This document shows positions 43,107 through 51,951 of a stretch of DNA of 64,000 nt, one piece after another. This stretch comes from Salinarimonas ramus (GTDB taxonomy: Bacteria > Pseudomonadota > Alphaproteobacteria > Rhizobiales > Beijerinckiaceae). Every line of letters starts with the position of its first letter. Positions within the stretch are counted from its first letter, which is position 1. Where the stretch lies: assembly GCF_014645695.1 (NCBI RefSeq), contig NZ_BMMF01000011.1, positions 62,001-126,000 on the forward strand, read 5' to 3'. The notes beneath the pieces were generated by a model that did not search any database, was not told the origin of the DNA, and worked only from the letters and a program-made list of their open reading frames with translations. Both the position numbers and the translations under genes were made by a program.

Positions 43107-43693
43107 TCCCCCGTGCCCTTCGGTTCGCGCGCGTTCATCATGCCGAGGAGGTCGACGTGCTCCTCGATCTCGTCCTCGCCCTCGCTCTCGACGACGAGGA
43201 AGGCCTTGGAATGGCTGTGCAGGCGATCGGCGCCCGGCATGCCGGGCTCGCGATGGCGCAGCGTGCGGAACTGCTCGACGAGCCGCCCGTCGCGGATCGT
43301 CCGGTGGAGCGCGATCAGCGTGCCCTCGCCATGCTCCTCGCACAGGGACGCGGCGTAGGCGACCTCCTCGGCCGCCGCGGCGCGGGCGTGGTCCATCGTC
43401 GGCGCCGAGAAGCGCACGGCGATCTGCCGCGCCAGCGCCTGGACGGCCGCGTCGTACTCCTCGCGCGTGACCGGCGTGACGACGACGAGCGTCGAGAAGC
43501 CCAGCGCCTCGACGTCGGCGAAGCCCGCGCGGAAGGCGGCGCGCTCCTTGGCGGTCATCGTCTCGGGGTCGGCGTCGAGGAAGAGGAACGATCCCGTCAC
43601 CGCCCATCGCCCCGGCTCCGCGGCATGGGCGAAAACGAACGTGTCGGACGGGTCGAGGCGGATGGTGCGCGGAAGCTTCGCGGGCGCCGTCAT
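43103..43693 (-). CDS. FDH-linked conserved protein (DUF6505-like)
   Basis: A 196-residue soluble protein starting MTAPAKLPRTIRLDPSDTFV, with FAHAAEPGRWAVTGSFLFLD and a C-terminal KAFLVVESEGEDEIEEHVDL. It is coupled by ATGA overlaps to both neighbours: the ligase-like protein before it and the DUF6352-like protein after it. I associate it with DUF6505, a family seen only in this gene neighbourhood. No known fold signature is visible beyond an alpha/beta pattern. Confidence 0.68.
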   Translation of the reverse strand: MTAPAKLPRTIRLDPSDTFVFAHAAEPGRWAVTGSFLFLDADPETMTAKERAAFRAGFADVEALGFSTLVVVTPVTREEYDAAVQALARQIAVRFSAPTMDHARAAAAEEVAYAASLCEEHGEGTLIALHRTIRDGRLVEQFRTLRHREPGMPGADRLHSHSKAFLVVESEGEDEIEEHVDLLGMMNAREPKGTGE

Positions 43694-44475
43694 GGGCGCG
43701 CTCCGAGCTTGTAATCGAGCTTGGGCCCCTTGTGGGCCTCGTCGTACCAGGCGCAGGCGGCGAGGCCGGGCAGCAGCGCGCGGCGCTCTGCGCCGGTGAC
43801 GCCGTGGCGATGGACGAGGAGGTCGCCGTTGCCGTCGATGCCGCGCCGCTCGCCCGCCTTCTCCTTGCGCAGCCGGGCGAGGTAGGGGTCGGCGACCTTC
43901 TTGAAGCCGCGGTTCGTCCATGCGTCGACGTGGAGCATGAGATGACGCGCGAAGCTCCCCATCAGCGCGTGGGGATCTGCGAAGCCCTCCTCCTCGAGGG
44001 AGGTCGAATCGGGCGCCAACCCGGCCTCGTCGATGCTCAGCCGCGCGGCGATGAGCTGGGCGCCGAAGACGAGCCAAGCGGGCTCCTCCTCCTCGGCGCA
44101 ATCCTCCGGCCAGCCGAGCCGGCCGCCGCCGATGAGCGCGCCGTCGTAGAGAATCGTGTCGGGCCAGACGAACTCCACCGCCTTCTCCGGCGGGCAATGC
44201 GCCGCGATGGCGTCGGCCAATGCCGCCATGCCGGCGAAGAATGCGCGGCGGGCCGAGGCGAGGGGCTCCTCGGGCTCCAGCACGACGGCGAATTCCACGA
44301 GATCGTAGCGCCCGACATGGACGAAGGTGCCCGCGCCCGCCTCCGCCGCGATGCGGCAGGCATGGGCGAAGGCGTCGCCCGATTCGCGCAGGCGCACGGG
44401 GGTGAAGAGCGGGGGCAGGTCGAGCTCGGCGACGGCTGCGACCATGTGGGACGGAGGCACGCGGCGTTTCCTCAT
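43690..44475 (-). CDS. Biotin/lipoate protein ligase-like protein (FDH-linked)
   Basis: A 261-residue protein in the BPL/LplA-type alpha-beta fold. Features are AHACRIAAEAGAGTFVHVGR, VEFVWPDTILYDGALIGGGR (compare the ligase K-W-P-N-D motif, degenerate here) and a C-terminal KLGARP end. The key ligase lysine motif is not evident, so it may be a scaffold or bind another cofactor. It is the first gene of the three-gene coupled block that ends with the DUF6352-like gene and is divergent from the polyferredoxin gene. Confidence 0.7.
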   Translation of the reverse strand: MRKRRVPPSHMVAAVAELDLPPLFTPVRLRESGDAFAHACRIAAEAGAGTFVHVGRYDLVEFAVVLEPEEPLASARRAFFAGMAALADAIAAHCPPEKAVEFVWPDTILYDGALIGGGRLGWPEDCAEEEEPAWLVFGAQLIAARLSIDEAGLAPDSTSLEEEGFADPHALMGSFARHLMLHVDAWTNRGFKKVADPYLARLRKEKAGERRGIDGNGDLLVHRHGVTGAERRALLPGLAACAWYDEAHKGPKLDYKLGARP

Positions 44476-44571
44476 CGGGGCGGCTATCCAGCGCCTTTCC
44501 TTGGGTCTATTCCAATATAAACCGTTTTACGGCAAGAGCATCGCAGATCGCTCCCGAAGGTCCGCCGCGTC
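44476..44571. promoter_or_regulatory. Divergent promoter region, ligase-like gene / polyferredoxin gene
   Basis: This 96-bp gap between two divergent starts holds a marked AT-rich patch around TCCAATATAAACCG (44511-44524) and the short dyad CCGT-TTT-ACGG (44522-44532). It must contain promoters in both directions. No consensus could be assigned with confidence. Confidence 0.4.
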
Positions 44572-46614
44572 ATGTCACAGCCCGATCGCATCGTCTTCGC
44601 CTGCTCCTGCGAGCGCACCATGCCGCTCGACGTCGAGGCTCTCTCGAAAGGCTGCGGCGGGCGGCTGGAGACGGCGACGCAGCTCTGCCGCGCCGAGATC
44701 GCGCGCCTCGAGGCCGCCTTCGCCGAGGGCGTCCCCGTGATCGTCGGCTGCACGCAGGAGGAGGCGGCCTTCGCCGACGCCGCCGAGGCGGCGGGGGAGG
44801 GGACCGGGACGCGCGCGCGCTACGCCCTCGCCAACATTCGCGAGACCGGCGGCTGGTCGACGGACGCCGCCGCCGCCGGGCCGAAGACGGCGGCGCTCCT
44901 CGCCATGGCGAGCGTGCCCGTGACGGACGCCGCCATCGTGACGCTGGAGAGCGAGGGCGTCGCTCTCGTGCTCGGCCGCGACGAGGTGGCGATCGAGGCG
45001 GCGCGCCGGCTCGCGGACCATCTCGACGTGACGGTGCTGCTCGAGCGCCCGGGTGCGATCATGCCGCCGCGCAAGGCGGATTTCCCCGTCCTGAAGGGCC
45101 GCGTGCGCAATGCGAGCGGCCATCTCGGCGCCTTCGAGCTGACGATCGACGAGTACGCCGCGCCCTCGCCGGCCTCGCGGGCGGCCCTCGTCTTCGGCGT
45201 CGCCCGCGACGGGGCGACCTCGGCCTGCGACGTCGTGATCGACCTCACCGGCCGCGAGCCGCTCTTTCCGGCGCACGACCTGCGTCCGGGCTACCTGCGC
45301 GCCGACCCGCGCGATCCCGTGGCCGTGGAGCGCCTCCTGTTCGAGGCGGCGAACCTCGTCGGCACCTTCGACAAGCCGCGCTACGTCAATTACGACGCCG
45401 GCCTGTGCGCCCATTCGCGCTCGAAGATCGTCGGCTGCACGCGCTGCCTCGACCTGTGCCCCACCGGCGCGATCACGCCCGCGGGCGATCACGTCGCCAT
45501 CGATCCGGCGATCTGCGCCGGTTGCGGCCAATGCGCCGCCGCCTGCCCGACGGGGGCCGCGTCCTACGCGCTGCCCGGCGCCGGGGATCTCGTGGCGCGG
45601 CTTCGCGTCATGATGCGCGCCTATCGCGACGCGGGCGGACGCGACGCGGTGGTGCTCTTCCACGACGTCGAGCACGGCGAGCCGCTGATCGACGCGCTCG
45701 CGCGGTTCGGCGAGGGGCTGCCGGCGACGGTGATCCCGGTCGGCGTCAACGAGATCACCCAGATCGGCCCGGAGACGCTCGCCGCGCTCTTCGCCTACGG
45801 CGCCGCGGGCGCGCTGTTCCTCGCCCGCGCCCGGCCCAAGCACCCGCTCGACGGGCTCGCCCGCACGGTCGACACGGTGAACGCGATCCTCACCGCGCTC
45901 GGCTTCGGCGAGGCGCCTGTCGCCGTGATCGAGACCGACGACCCAGACGTGCTCGGGGCGTCGACCCGCGCCGCCGCACGGGCGCGCGCGGGGACGGGCG
46001 CGGCGGTGCCGGCCTCCTTCCTCGCCCAGCCCAAGAAGCGCCAGCTGCTCGAGATCGCTTTCCGTGAGCTCCACCGCGTCGCGCCCGCTCCCGTGCCGGT
46101 GGTGCCCCTCGCCGCGGGCGCCCCCTTCGGCGGGATCGTCGTCGACGTCGGGGGCTGCACTTTGTGCCTCTCGTGCGTCTCCGCCTGCCCCGCGGACGCG
46201 CTCTCGGACAATTCCGAGCGCCCGATGCTGCGCTTCACCGAGAGCCTGTGCGTGCAATGCGGCCTGTGCGCCGCGACCTGCCCGGAGGCCGTCATCACGC
46301 TCGAGCCCCGCCTCGACTTCGCCGCCTGGGACGCGCCCAAGCGCGTGATCAAGGAGGAGGAGCCGTTCGCTTGTGTCGAATGCGGCAAGGCCTTCGGAAC
46401 CAAGGCCACGATCGGGCGCGTCATGGAGAAGCTCGGCGGGCGCCACTGGATGTTCTCCGGCGAGGAGGGCGAGCGGCGCCTTCGCGTCCTGCAGATGTGC
46501 GAGGATTGTCGCGTCCAGGCGGTGGTGAACGAGAGCTTCGATCCCCACGACGCGCCGCGCCCCAAGCCGCGCACCAGCGACGACTACATCCGGGACCGCT
46601 CCAAGCTGTCGTGA
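44572..46614 (+). CDS. Polyferredoxin-like 4Fe-4S protein (FDH-linked)
   Basis: A 680-residue multi-cluster Fe-S protein. The N-terminus has an HdrA-like ACSCERTMPLD and SKGCGG, an inactive-looking nucleotide region follows, then two ferredoxin motifs in the middle (CTRCLDLCPTGAI, CAGCGQCAAACPTGA). Two more lie near the C-terminus (CTLCLSCVSACPADAL, CVQCGLCAATCPEAVI). A C-terminal CVECGKAF...CEDCRVQ pair could bind zinc or iron. There is no signal peptide, so it is cytoplasmic, unlike the exported FDHs. It may mature or service FDH Fe-S centres or link to cytoplasmic redox pools; this is inference. Confidence 0.88.
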   Translation: MSQPDRIVFACSCERTMPLDVEALSKGCGGRLETATQLCRAEIARLEAAFAEGVPVIVGCTQEEAAFADAAEAAGEGTGTRARYALANIRETGGWSTDAAAAGPKTAALLAMASVPVTDAAIVTLESEGVALVLGRDEVAIEAARRLADHLDVTVLLERPGAIMPPRKADFPVLKGRVRNASGHLGAFELTIDEYAAPSPASRAALVFGVARDGATSACDVVIDLTGREPLFPAHDLRPGYLRADPRDPVAVERLLFEAANLVGTFDKPRYVNYDAGLCAHSRSKIVGCTRCLDLCPTGAITPAGDHVAIDPAICAGCGQCAAACPTGAASYALPGAGDLVARLRVMMRAYRDAGGRDAVVLFHDVEHGEPLIDALARFGEGLPATVIPVGVNEITQIGPETLAALFAYGAAGALFLARARPKHPLDGLARTVDTVNAILTALGFGEAPVAVIETDDPDVLGASTRAAARARAGTGAAVPASFLAQPKKRQLLEIAFRELHRVAPAPVPVVPLAAGAPFGGIVVDVGGCTLCLSCVSACPADALSDNSERPMLRFTESLCVQCGLCAATCPEAVITLEPRLDFAAWDAPKRVIKEEEPFACVECGKAFGTKATIGRVMEKLGGRHWMFSGEEGERRLRVLQMCEDCRVQAVVNESFDPHDAPRPKPRTSDDYIRDRSKLS

Positions 46615-46701
46615 GGAGGCTGCGGGGAACCGCGGGGGCGTCCACCGGTTCCTCGCGCACGAGCCTCCGGCCCGGAGGCCACGGCACAGGAGTGGCGCGC
46701 G

Positions 46702-47010
46702 ATGCGCTCGACCATCGTCCCCTGCGCGCTCGCCGCGCTCCTCCTCACGACCGGCCTCGCGGCGGCCCAGGATCGCGGCGCGCGCGATCCCGCGGACTGG
46801 GAGGCGAAGATCCCCTGGATCACGCCCGACGAGCCGGACTGGATCGATTCGGACGAGGTCGTCGACAGTTTCCCGCCCGGCATCACCCCGCTCGGCCGCA
46901 CCCCGCCCAACGAGCTCCCCGGCGAGAGCACGGACGAGCTCCAGGACCTGATCGACGAGACGCGCGACGAAGCGAGCGAGCGTGAGCGGCGGCGGCTGGG
47001 GGAGCGGTGA
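46702..47010 (+). CDS. Secreted hypothetical protein (102 aa)
   Basis: MRSTIVPCALAALLLTTGLA, cut after AAAQ, is a clear Sec signal. The mature part is acidic (ITPDEPDWIDSDEVVDSFPP, ELQDLIDETRDEASERERRR) with no cysteines. AGGAG lies about 11 nt before the ATG. It is 87 bp after the polyferredoxin gene, same strand, and converges on the FDH cluster 2 end. No family is recognised; a periplasmic role linked to FDH is possible from location only. Confidence 0.65.
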   Translation: MRSTIVPCALAALLLTTGLAAAQDRGARDPADWEAKIPWITPDEPDWIDSDEVVDSFPPGITPLGRTPPNELPGESTDELQDLIDETRDEASERERRRLGER

Positions 47011-47022
47011 GGGACCAGGCCC

Positions 47023-47250
47023 TCACTCTACGTCACCCGCGGGGGAGCGGCCGGATTCGATGCCGCCGGTGGGTTCGCGCAGGTGGCTGAGTTCGCCGTC
47101 GGGGGCGGGCCAGGCGTCGACCTGGATGCGCACGGCGCGGTCGACGGAATAGGCCTCCGCGGCGCTCTGCGAGAGGAGCCCGCCGAAGACGCCGTAGGAC
47201 ACGAGCCCGATCGCGAGGACGACGCCGCAGGAGACGAGGAAGGACTTCAT
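47023..47250 (-). CDS. Small membrane peptide at the end of FDH cluster 2 (75 aa)
   Basis: MKSFLVSCGVVLAIGLVSYG starts one transmembrane helix, then LLSQSAAEAYSVDRAVRIQV and a polar tail. It lies 11 bp after the second gamma gene in the same direction, so it is probably part of that operon. The layout mirrors the 58-aa peptide at 33167-33343 (MKxFL start, single helix, S-A-A-(D/E)-x-Y), suggesting paralogues. It could be a small FDH subunit or assembly peptide. Confidence 0.7.
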   Translation of the reverse strand: MKSFLVSCGVVLAIGLVSYGVFGGLLSQSAAEAYSVDRAVRIQVDAWPAPDGELSHLREPTGGIESGRSPAGDVE

Positions 47251-47261
47251 CGCAGGCTCTC

Positions 47262-48338
47262 CTATTCCGCCGGCTCGGGCCGCGGGCGCTCGTCGGCGGC
47301 CGCATCTCCCTCGCGCTCGAGCCGCTCGATCCAGAGCGGATGATGCGTGCGCGCCCATTCGCGGTCGACGTCGCCCTTCCACATGGCGTCGAAGGAGCCG
47401 CTGACGCCCACCGAGCCGAGATAGGCGTGGCCGATGATGGTGGCGATGAGGAGCGCGGCCACGATCGTGTGGCCGCCGTGGAGCAGGTGCATCCAGCCGA
47501 CGCCGATCGTCGAGATCGGCAGCATCAGGAGGATGCCCGAGACGCCCATGGCGAGGCCGCCGAGGACCGCGATCCAGAAGATCAGCTTCTGGCCGGCATT
47601 GAACTTCTCCGCCGGAACGTGGCGTCCCGAGGGGATGCCGCCGGCCTGGCGCAGCCACTCGCGATCGACGCGCGAGAACAGGTTGTCCTGCACCCACAGC
47701 CCCGCCATCGCGAGAATGCCGAGAAGGAAGGCGAAGCCGATCTGGTTGTGGACGAGGAGGCTCCCCTGCGCCAGCGCGCCGAAGACCGCGTCGCCCGCCC
47801 AGGACTGGATCAGCTGGCGCCCGAAGACGAGCGTCAGGCCCGTCAGCGCGAGGAGCACGAAGGAGATCGCCGTCGTCCAGTGCACCACCCGGTCGAGGAA
47901 GCGAAAGCGCGCCACGCGCCGCCCGCGCGCGTCGCGCTCGTAGCCCTGCGAGCCGCGCCAGAGATAGAGGCCGAGCACGGCCGCCACCGCGAGCACGATG
48001 AGGATCGCGTGGATCCATTTCGACCAGTAGGTCCGGAAGTCGCGCCAGATCCGGTTGTCCGCGGCGGTGACGAAGCCGAGCGCCGGGTTCTGGTAGGAGG
48101 TGAAGCCCTCGAGCCGCTCGTCGGGCATCTCGCGATCGCTCAGCTCGCGGAAGAGCGTGTCGAGATCGCCGGAGGGCGCGCGGTCCGGGACGAGGTAGAC
48201 GCCGCGCTCCTGCGGGAAAGCTTCGGGCTGCGCCTCGTCGCCTTGCTGCGCCAGCGCGGAGAGCGGCGCGAGGAGGAGGAGCCCCATCGCCATCGCGATG
48301 ATGCGTAGCGCCCCAGCGAGGGGGGAGGGCGTTCTCAT
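47262..48338 (-). CDS. fdh3C: Formate dehydrogenase gamma subunit 2 (cytochrome b556)
   Basis: A 358-residue membrane subunit with an N-terminal signal (MRTPSPLAGALRIIAMAMGL, ending near ALAQ). A periplasmic segment carries GFTSYQNPALGFVTAADNRI. Several transmembrane helices follow, with haem histidines in RVVHWTTAISFVLLALTG, LVHNQIGFAFLLG and LLHGGHTIVAALLIATIIGH. The EKFNAGQKLIFWI segment matches gamma subunit 1. The ATG at 48338 overlaps the beta subunit stop (ATGA). The frame stays open far upstream only as a shadow of the beta and alpha genes. Confidence 0.92.
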   Translation of the reverse strand: MRTPSPLAGALRIIAMAMGLLLLAPLSALAQQGDEAQPEAFPQERGVYLVPDRAPSGDLDTLFRELSDREMPDERLEGFTSYQNPALGFVTAADNRIWRDFRTYWSKWIHAILIVLAVAAVLGLYLWRGSQGYERDARGRRVARFRFLDRVVHWTTAISFVLLALTGLTLVFGRQLIQSWAGDAVFGALAQGSLLVHNQIGFAFLLGILAMAGLWVQDNLFSRVDREWLRQAGGIPSGRHVPAEKFNAGQKLIFWIAVLGGLAMGVSGILLMLPISTIGVGWMHLLHGGHTIVAALLIATIIGHAYLGSVGVSGSFDAMWKGDVDREWARTHHPLWIERLEREGDAAADERPRPEPAE

Positions 48339-49003
48339 AGCGTCTCTCCCGGCGTGCGCATGCTCTCCGTCGCCATGGCCGGCGGCCAGTGCGAGCTGCC
48401 CTGCGAGAGGACGGTCGGGCTGTCCTGGTAGGCGGTGGCCCAGCCCCAGGCGGCGGAGCCGTAGCCGCGACGCAGCACGCGCTCGCGATAGATCTCGGCG
48501 ATGATGGCGCCGTCGCCGGCGAGCAACGACTTCGTCGAGCAGACCTCCGCGCAGATCGGCAGCTTGCCCTCCGCGAGCCGGTTCCTGCCGTAGACGACGA
48601 AGCTGTCGGGCGTGTTGTCTCCCTCCGGTCCGCCGGCGCAATAGGTGCACTTGTCCATCTTGCCGCGCGCGCCGAAGGCGGTGGTCTTGGGATATTGCGG
48701 CGCGCCGAAGGGGCAGGCGTAGAAGCAATAGCCGCAGCCGATGCACACGTCCTTCGAGTGCAGGACGATGCCGTCCGCCGTCTGCAGGAAGCAGTCCACC
48801 GGGCACACGCTCGCGCAGGGCGCGTCCGTGCAATGCATGCAGGCCATGGAGACCGAGACCTCGCCCGGACGCCCGTCGTTCAAGGTCACGACGCGCCGGC
48901 GGGTCATGCCCCAGGGCACCTCGTGCTCGTTCTTGCAGATGGTGACGCAGGCATTGCACTCGATGCAGCGCTCGGCGTCGCAGATGAACTTCATGCGGGC
49001 CAT
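48335..49003 (-). CDS. fdh3B: Formate dehydrogenase beta subunit 2 (4x[4Fe-4S])
   Basis: A 222-residue Fe-S subunit, colinear with beta subunit 1 from the start MARMKFICDAERCIECNACV. The same four cluster motifs appear: CMHCTDAPCASVCPVDC, CIGCGYCFYACPFGAPQYP and CTYCAGG...CAEVC. It is about 24 residues longer than copy 1 at the C-terminus (LSQGSSHWPPAMATESMRTP). It transfers electrons from the alpha to the gamma subunit. The strong similarity shows that the two clusters are paralogous. Confidence 0.94.
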   Translation of the reverse strand: MARMKFICDAERCIECNACVTICKNEHEVPWGMTRRRVVTLNDGRPGEVSVSMACMHCTDAPCASVCPVDCFLQTADGIVLHSKDVCIGCGYCFYACPFGAPQYPKTTAFGARGKMDKCTYCAGGPEGDNTPDSFVVYGRNRLAEGKLPICAEVCSTKSLLAGDGAIIAEIYRERVLRRGYGSAAWGWATAYQDSPTVLSQGSSHWPPAMATESMRTPGETL

Positions 49004-49015
49004 GGGCGCGCCTCC

Positions 49016-51940
49016 TCAGGCCGGGACGATGCGGGCGAGCGTGACCTTCGTCTCCTGCATCGCGGTGACGGGGTCGTAGCCGTAGGTGGTGACGGTGTTG
49101 ACGCTCTCGCCGAGCACGATGGGGTCCGTGCCCGCCGGGTAGCGTCCGCGCAGGTCCGCGCCCATCCAGAAGCCGCCGAAATGGAACGGCATGAACAGCA
49201 CGCCCTCGGCGACGCGCTCCGTCACCATGGCGCGCGCGAGGATGCGTGCGGAATTCTCCGGGCCGTGCATCCAGACCATGCGCCGGTTCTCGATCCCCAG
49301 CCGCGCGGCGTCGGCCGGGTTGATCTCGATGAAGGCCTCCTGCTGGAGCTCGGAGAGCCACTTGTTCGAGCGCGTCTCCTCGCCGCCGCCCTCGTACTCG
49401 ACGAGCCGGCCGGAGGTGAGGATGAAGGGGAACTCGCTCGCGATACCGAGCTCGGCCGCCCGCATCTGGACGGTCAGGTTGATCGTCGGCAGGCGGAAAT
49501 CGACGCGGTCGGGGAGCGTGGGATAGTCCGCGAGGAGGTCCGGCCGGGGCGTGTAGATGGGCTCGTGGTGCATGGGCACCGGATCGGGCAGGTTCCAGGC
49601 GAGCGCGCGGGCCTTGGAATTGCCGTAGGGCGAGCAGCCGTGGGCGATGGCGACGCGCTGGATGCCGCCCGACAGATCCGTCGTCCAGGAGACGTCCTCG
49701 ACCTTGTCGCCGCCGATGCGGTCGATGACCGCGCGCTCGGTGTCGGTGAGCTCGCCGGCCCAGCCGAGGCGGTCGAGCACCGCCATCGTGAACTCGGGAT
49801 AGCCGTCCTGCAGGTCCGAGCCCGGCGTCGAGACGCCCTCGGCGAGCAGCGGCACGCCTTCGCGCTCGACGCCGAAGCGCGCCCGGAAGCCGCCGCCGCC
49901 CTCGGCCACGGGGAGGTTCAGGTTGTAGAGGATCGGCGTGCCGGGATGGCCCTCCTCCGGCGTGCCCCAGCAGGGCCAGGGCAGGCCGTAATAGTCGCCG
50001 GCGACGGGACCCTCCGAGGCCCGCAGCGTCTCCGGGTCGAACAGATGCTGGTACTCCATGTGGAGCTTGAGCCGCTCCGGCGATTGGCCGGTGTAGCCAA
50101 TCGACCAGGTGCCGCGGTTGATCTCGCGCAGGATGTCCTCGATGGAGGGGATGCCGCCCTCCTCGATGGCGATGCGCTTGAACATCTCGTCGGCGAAGCC
50201 GAGCTTCCGCGCCAGGAGATACATGGTCTCGTGGTCGCCCTTCGATTCGAAGATCGGCGGGAGCACCTCGTCGGCCCATTGCAGCGAGCGGTTCGAGGCC
50301 GTGCGCGTGCCGCGGATCTCGAATTGCGTCGCCGCGGGCAGCAGCCAGGTGTTCTCGCGCCGGTCGCCGAGCGCCGCGAAGGTGGTGGGATGCGGGTCGC
50401 AGACCACGAGGAGGTCGAGGTTGTTCATGCCCTCGACGGCTTCCGGCATGCGCACGACGGTGTTGCCGCCGTGGCCGAAGACCATCATCCCGCGGATCTT
50501 GCCGGGCTGGGCGACGTCCTCGGCGGGGTAGTTCACCGCGTCGAACCAGCGGGTCGTCGGGATGCCCTTGGTCTCCATCAGCTCCTTCGTGGCGAAGCGC
50601 GAGACCATCCAGTCGTAATCGACGTCCCAGACGCGGGCCCAGTGGCGCCAGGAGCTCTCCTGCAGGCCGTAATAGGCGGGCAGCGTCGTCACGTCCAAGC
50701 CGAGATCGGTCGCACCCTGGACGTTCGAATGGCCGCGGAAGATGTTCGCGCCCCCGCCCGCGACGCCGATGTTGCCGAGCGCCAGCTGCAGGATCGTGTA
50801 GGCGCGCACGTTGGCGGTGCCCACCGTCTTCTGCGTCGCGCCCATGCACCAGATCAGCGTGGAGGGCTTCTCGTGGCTCATCAGCCAGGCGATGTGGCGC
50901 AGGTGCTCGCCGGGTACGCCGGAGACGCGCTCGACCTCGTCTGGCGTCCAGCGGGCGACCTCGGCGCGCACCTCGTCCATGCCGAAGACGCGGGTGCGGA
51001 TGTATTCCGCGTCCTCCCAGCCGTTCTCGAAGATGTGCCAGAGCATGCCCCAGATGACCGGGATGTCGGTCCCCGGGCGCAGGCGGACGTAGTCCGTGGC
51101 GTGGGCGGCGGTGCGGGTGAAGCGCGGATCGACGACGATGAGGCGCGCGTGGTTGCGCTCCTTGCCGAGCAGCACGTGCTGCATCGAGATCGGATGGGCC
51201 TCGGCCGGGTTGCCGCCCATGATCATGATGCACTTGGAATTCGTGATGTCGTTGAAGGAGTTCGTCATCGCCCCGTAGCCCACCGTGTTGGCGACGCCGG
51301 CGACGGTGGTGGAATGGCAGATGCGGGCCTGGTGATCGACGGAGTTCGTGCCCCAGAAGGCGGCGAGCTTACGGTAGAGATAGGCGTTCTCGTTGGAGAA
51401 CTTGGCGGAGCCGAGCCAGAACACCGAATCCGGCCCGCTCTCCTCGCGGATGGCGAGCAGCGTGTCGCCGATCTCGTCGATCGCCTGCTCCCAGGAGACG
51501 CGCACCCATTCGCCGCCGATACGCTTGATCGGGTACTTGATGCGCCGGTCGCCATGGGCGATCTCGCGGACGGAGGCGCCCTTGGCGCAGTGGGTGCCCA
51601 GGTTGATCGGGCTCTCGAAGGCGGGCTCCTGGCCGACCCAGACGCCGTTCTGCACCTCGGCGCGCACGGTGCAGCCGACCGAGCAATGAGTGCAGATGGA
51701 CTTGCGGATCTCGATGGGCGGGCCGGACGGGATCTCGGTCGCGGCGCTGGCGCGGCGGATCAGGCCTTCGCGGGGCAGGGCGGCGAGGGCGCCGATGCCG
51801 GCGGCGGAGACGCCCGAGGCCTTCAGGAAATCACGCCGGTCGAGGGCGCGGCGCTCGGCGGGTGCGAGGGGGACGGCTCCGCCGCGGGCGGCGAGGGCAC
51901 CGGAGCGGGCGTCGCGGCGGTCGCGCTTGCGCATCAGCAT
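49016..51940 (-). CDS. fdh3A: Formate dehydrogenase alpha subunit 2 (Tat-exported, Mo/W-bis-MGD)
   Basis: A 974-residue catalytic subunit closely similar to alpha subunit 1. The twin-arginine signal is LDRRDFLKASGVSAAG. The [4Fe-4S] ligands are C83, C86, C90 and C118. The metal ligand is Cys208 in DHQARICHSTTVAG, again cysteine rather than selenocysteine. IMGGNPAEAHPIS, VDPRFTRTAAHATDYV and FHFGGFWMG are cofactor-binding regions. It differs from copy 1 at scattered positions and in the signal and linker segments, which may reflect different metal (W versus Mo) or expression conditions; the sequence does not decide this. Confidence 0.95.
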   Translation of the reverse strand: MLMRKRDRRDARSGALAARGGAVPLAPAERRALDRRDFLKASGVSAAGIGALAALPREGLIRRASAATEIPSGPPIEIRKSICTHCSVGCTVRAEVQNGVWVGQEPAFESPINLGTHCAKGASVREIAHGDRRIKYPIKRIGGEWVRVSWEQAIDEIGDTLLAIREESGPDSVFWLGSAKFSNENAYLYRKLAAFWGTNSVDHQARICHSTTVAGVANTVGYGAMTNSFNDITNSKCIMIMGGNPAEAHPISMQHVLLGKERNHARLIVVDPRFTRTAAHATDYVRLRPGTDIPVIWGMLWHIFENGWEDAEYIRTRVFGMDEVRAEVARWTPDEVERVSGVPGEHLRHIAWLMSHEKPSTLIWCMGATQKTVGTANVRAYTILQLALGNIGVAGGGANIFRGHSNVQGATDLGLDVTTLPAYYGLQESSWRHWARVWDVDYDWMVSRFATKELMETKGIPTTRWFDAVNYPAEDVAQPGKIRGMMVFGHGGNTVVRMPEAVEGMNNLDLLVVCDPHPTTFAALGDRRENTWLLPAATQFEIRGTRTASNRSLQWADEVLPPIFESKGDHETMYLLARKLGFADEMFKRIAIEEGGIPSIEDILREINRGTWSIGYTGQSPERLKLHMEYQHLFDPETLRASEGPVAGDYYGLPWPCWGTPEEGHPGTPILYNLNLPVAEGGGGFRARFGVEREGVPLLAEGVSTPGSDLQDGYPEFTMAVLDRLGWAGELTDTERAVIDRIGGDKVEDVSWTTDLSGGIQRVAIAHGCSPYGNSKARALAWNLPDPVPMHHEPIYTPRPDLLADYPTLPDRVDFRLPTINLTVQMRAAELGIASEFPFILTSGRLVEYEGGGEETRSNKWLSELQQEAFIEINPADAARLGIENRRMVWMHGPENSARILARAMVTERVAEGVLFMPFHFGGFWMGADLRGRYPAGTDPIVLGESVNTVTTYGYDPVTAMQETKVTLARIVPA

Positions 51941-51951
51941 GGCCGGCCTCC

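Noticed and set aside
47262-51233. Minus-strand 1323-codon open frame across FDH cluster 2
   Set aside because: Only its last 358 codons (gamma subunit) are real; the upstream part is an alternate frame of the beta and alpha genes.
36448-51940. Selenocysteine in the FDH alpha subunits
   Set aside because: The active-site codon encodes cysteine in both copies and no in-frame TGA is present.
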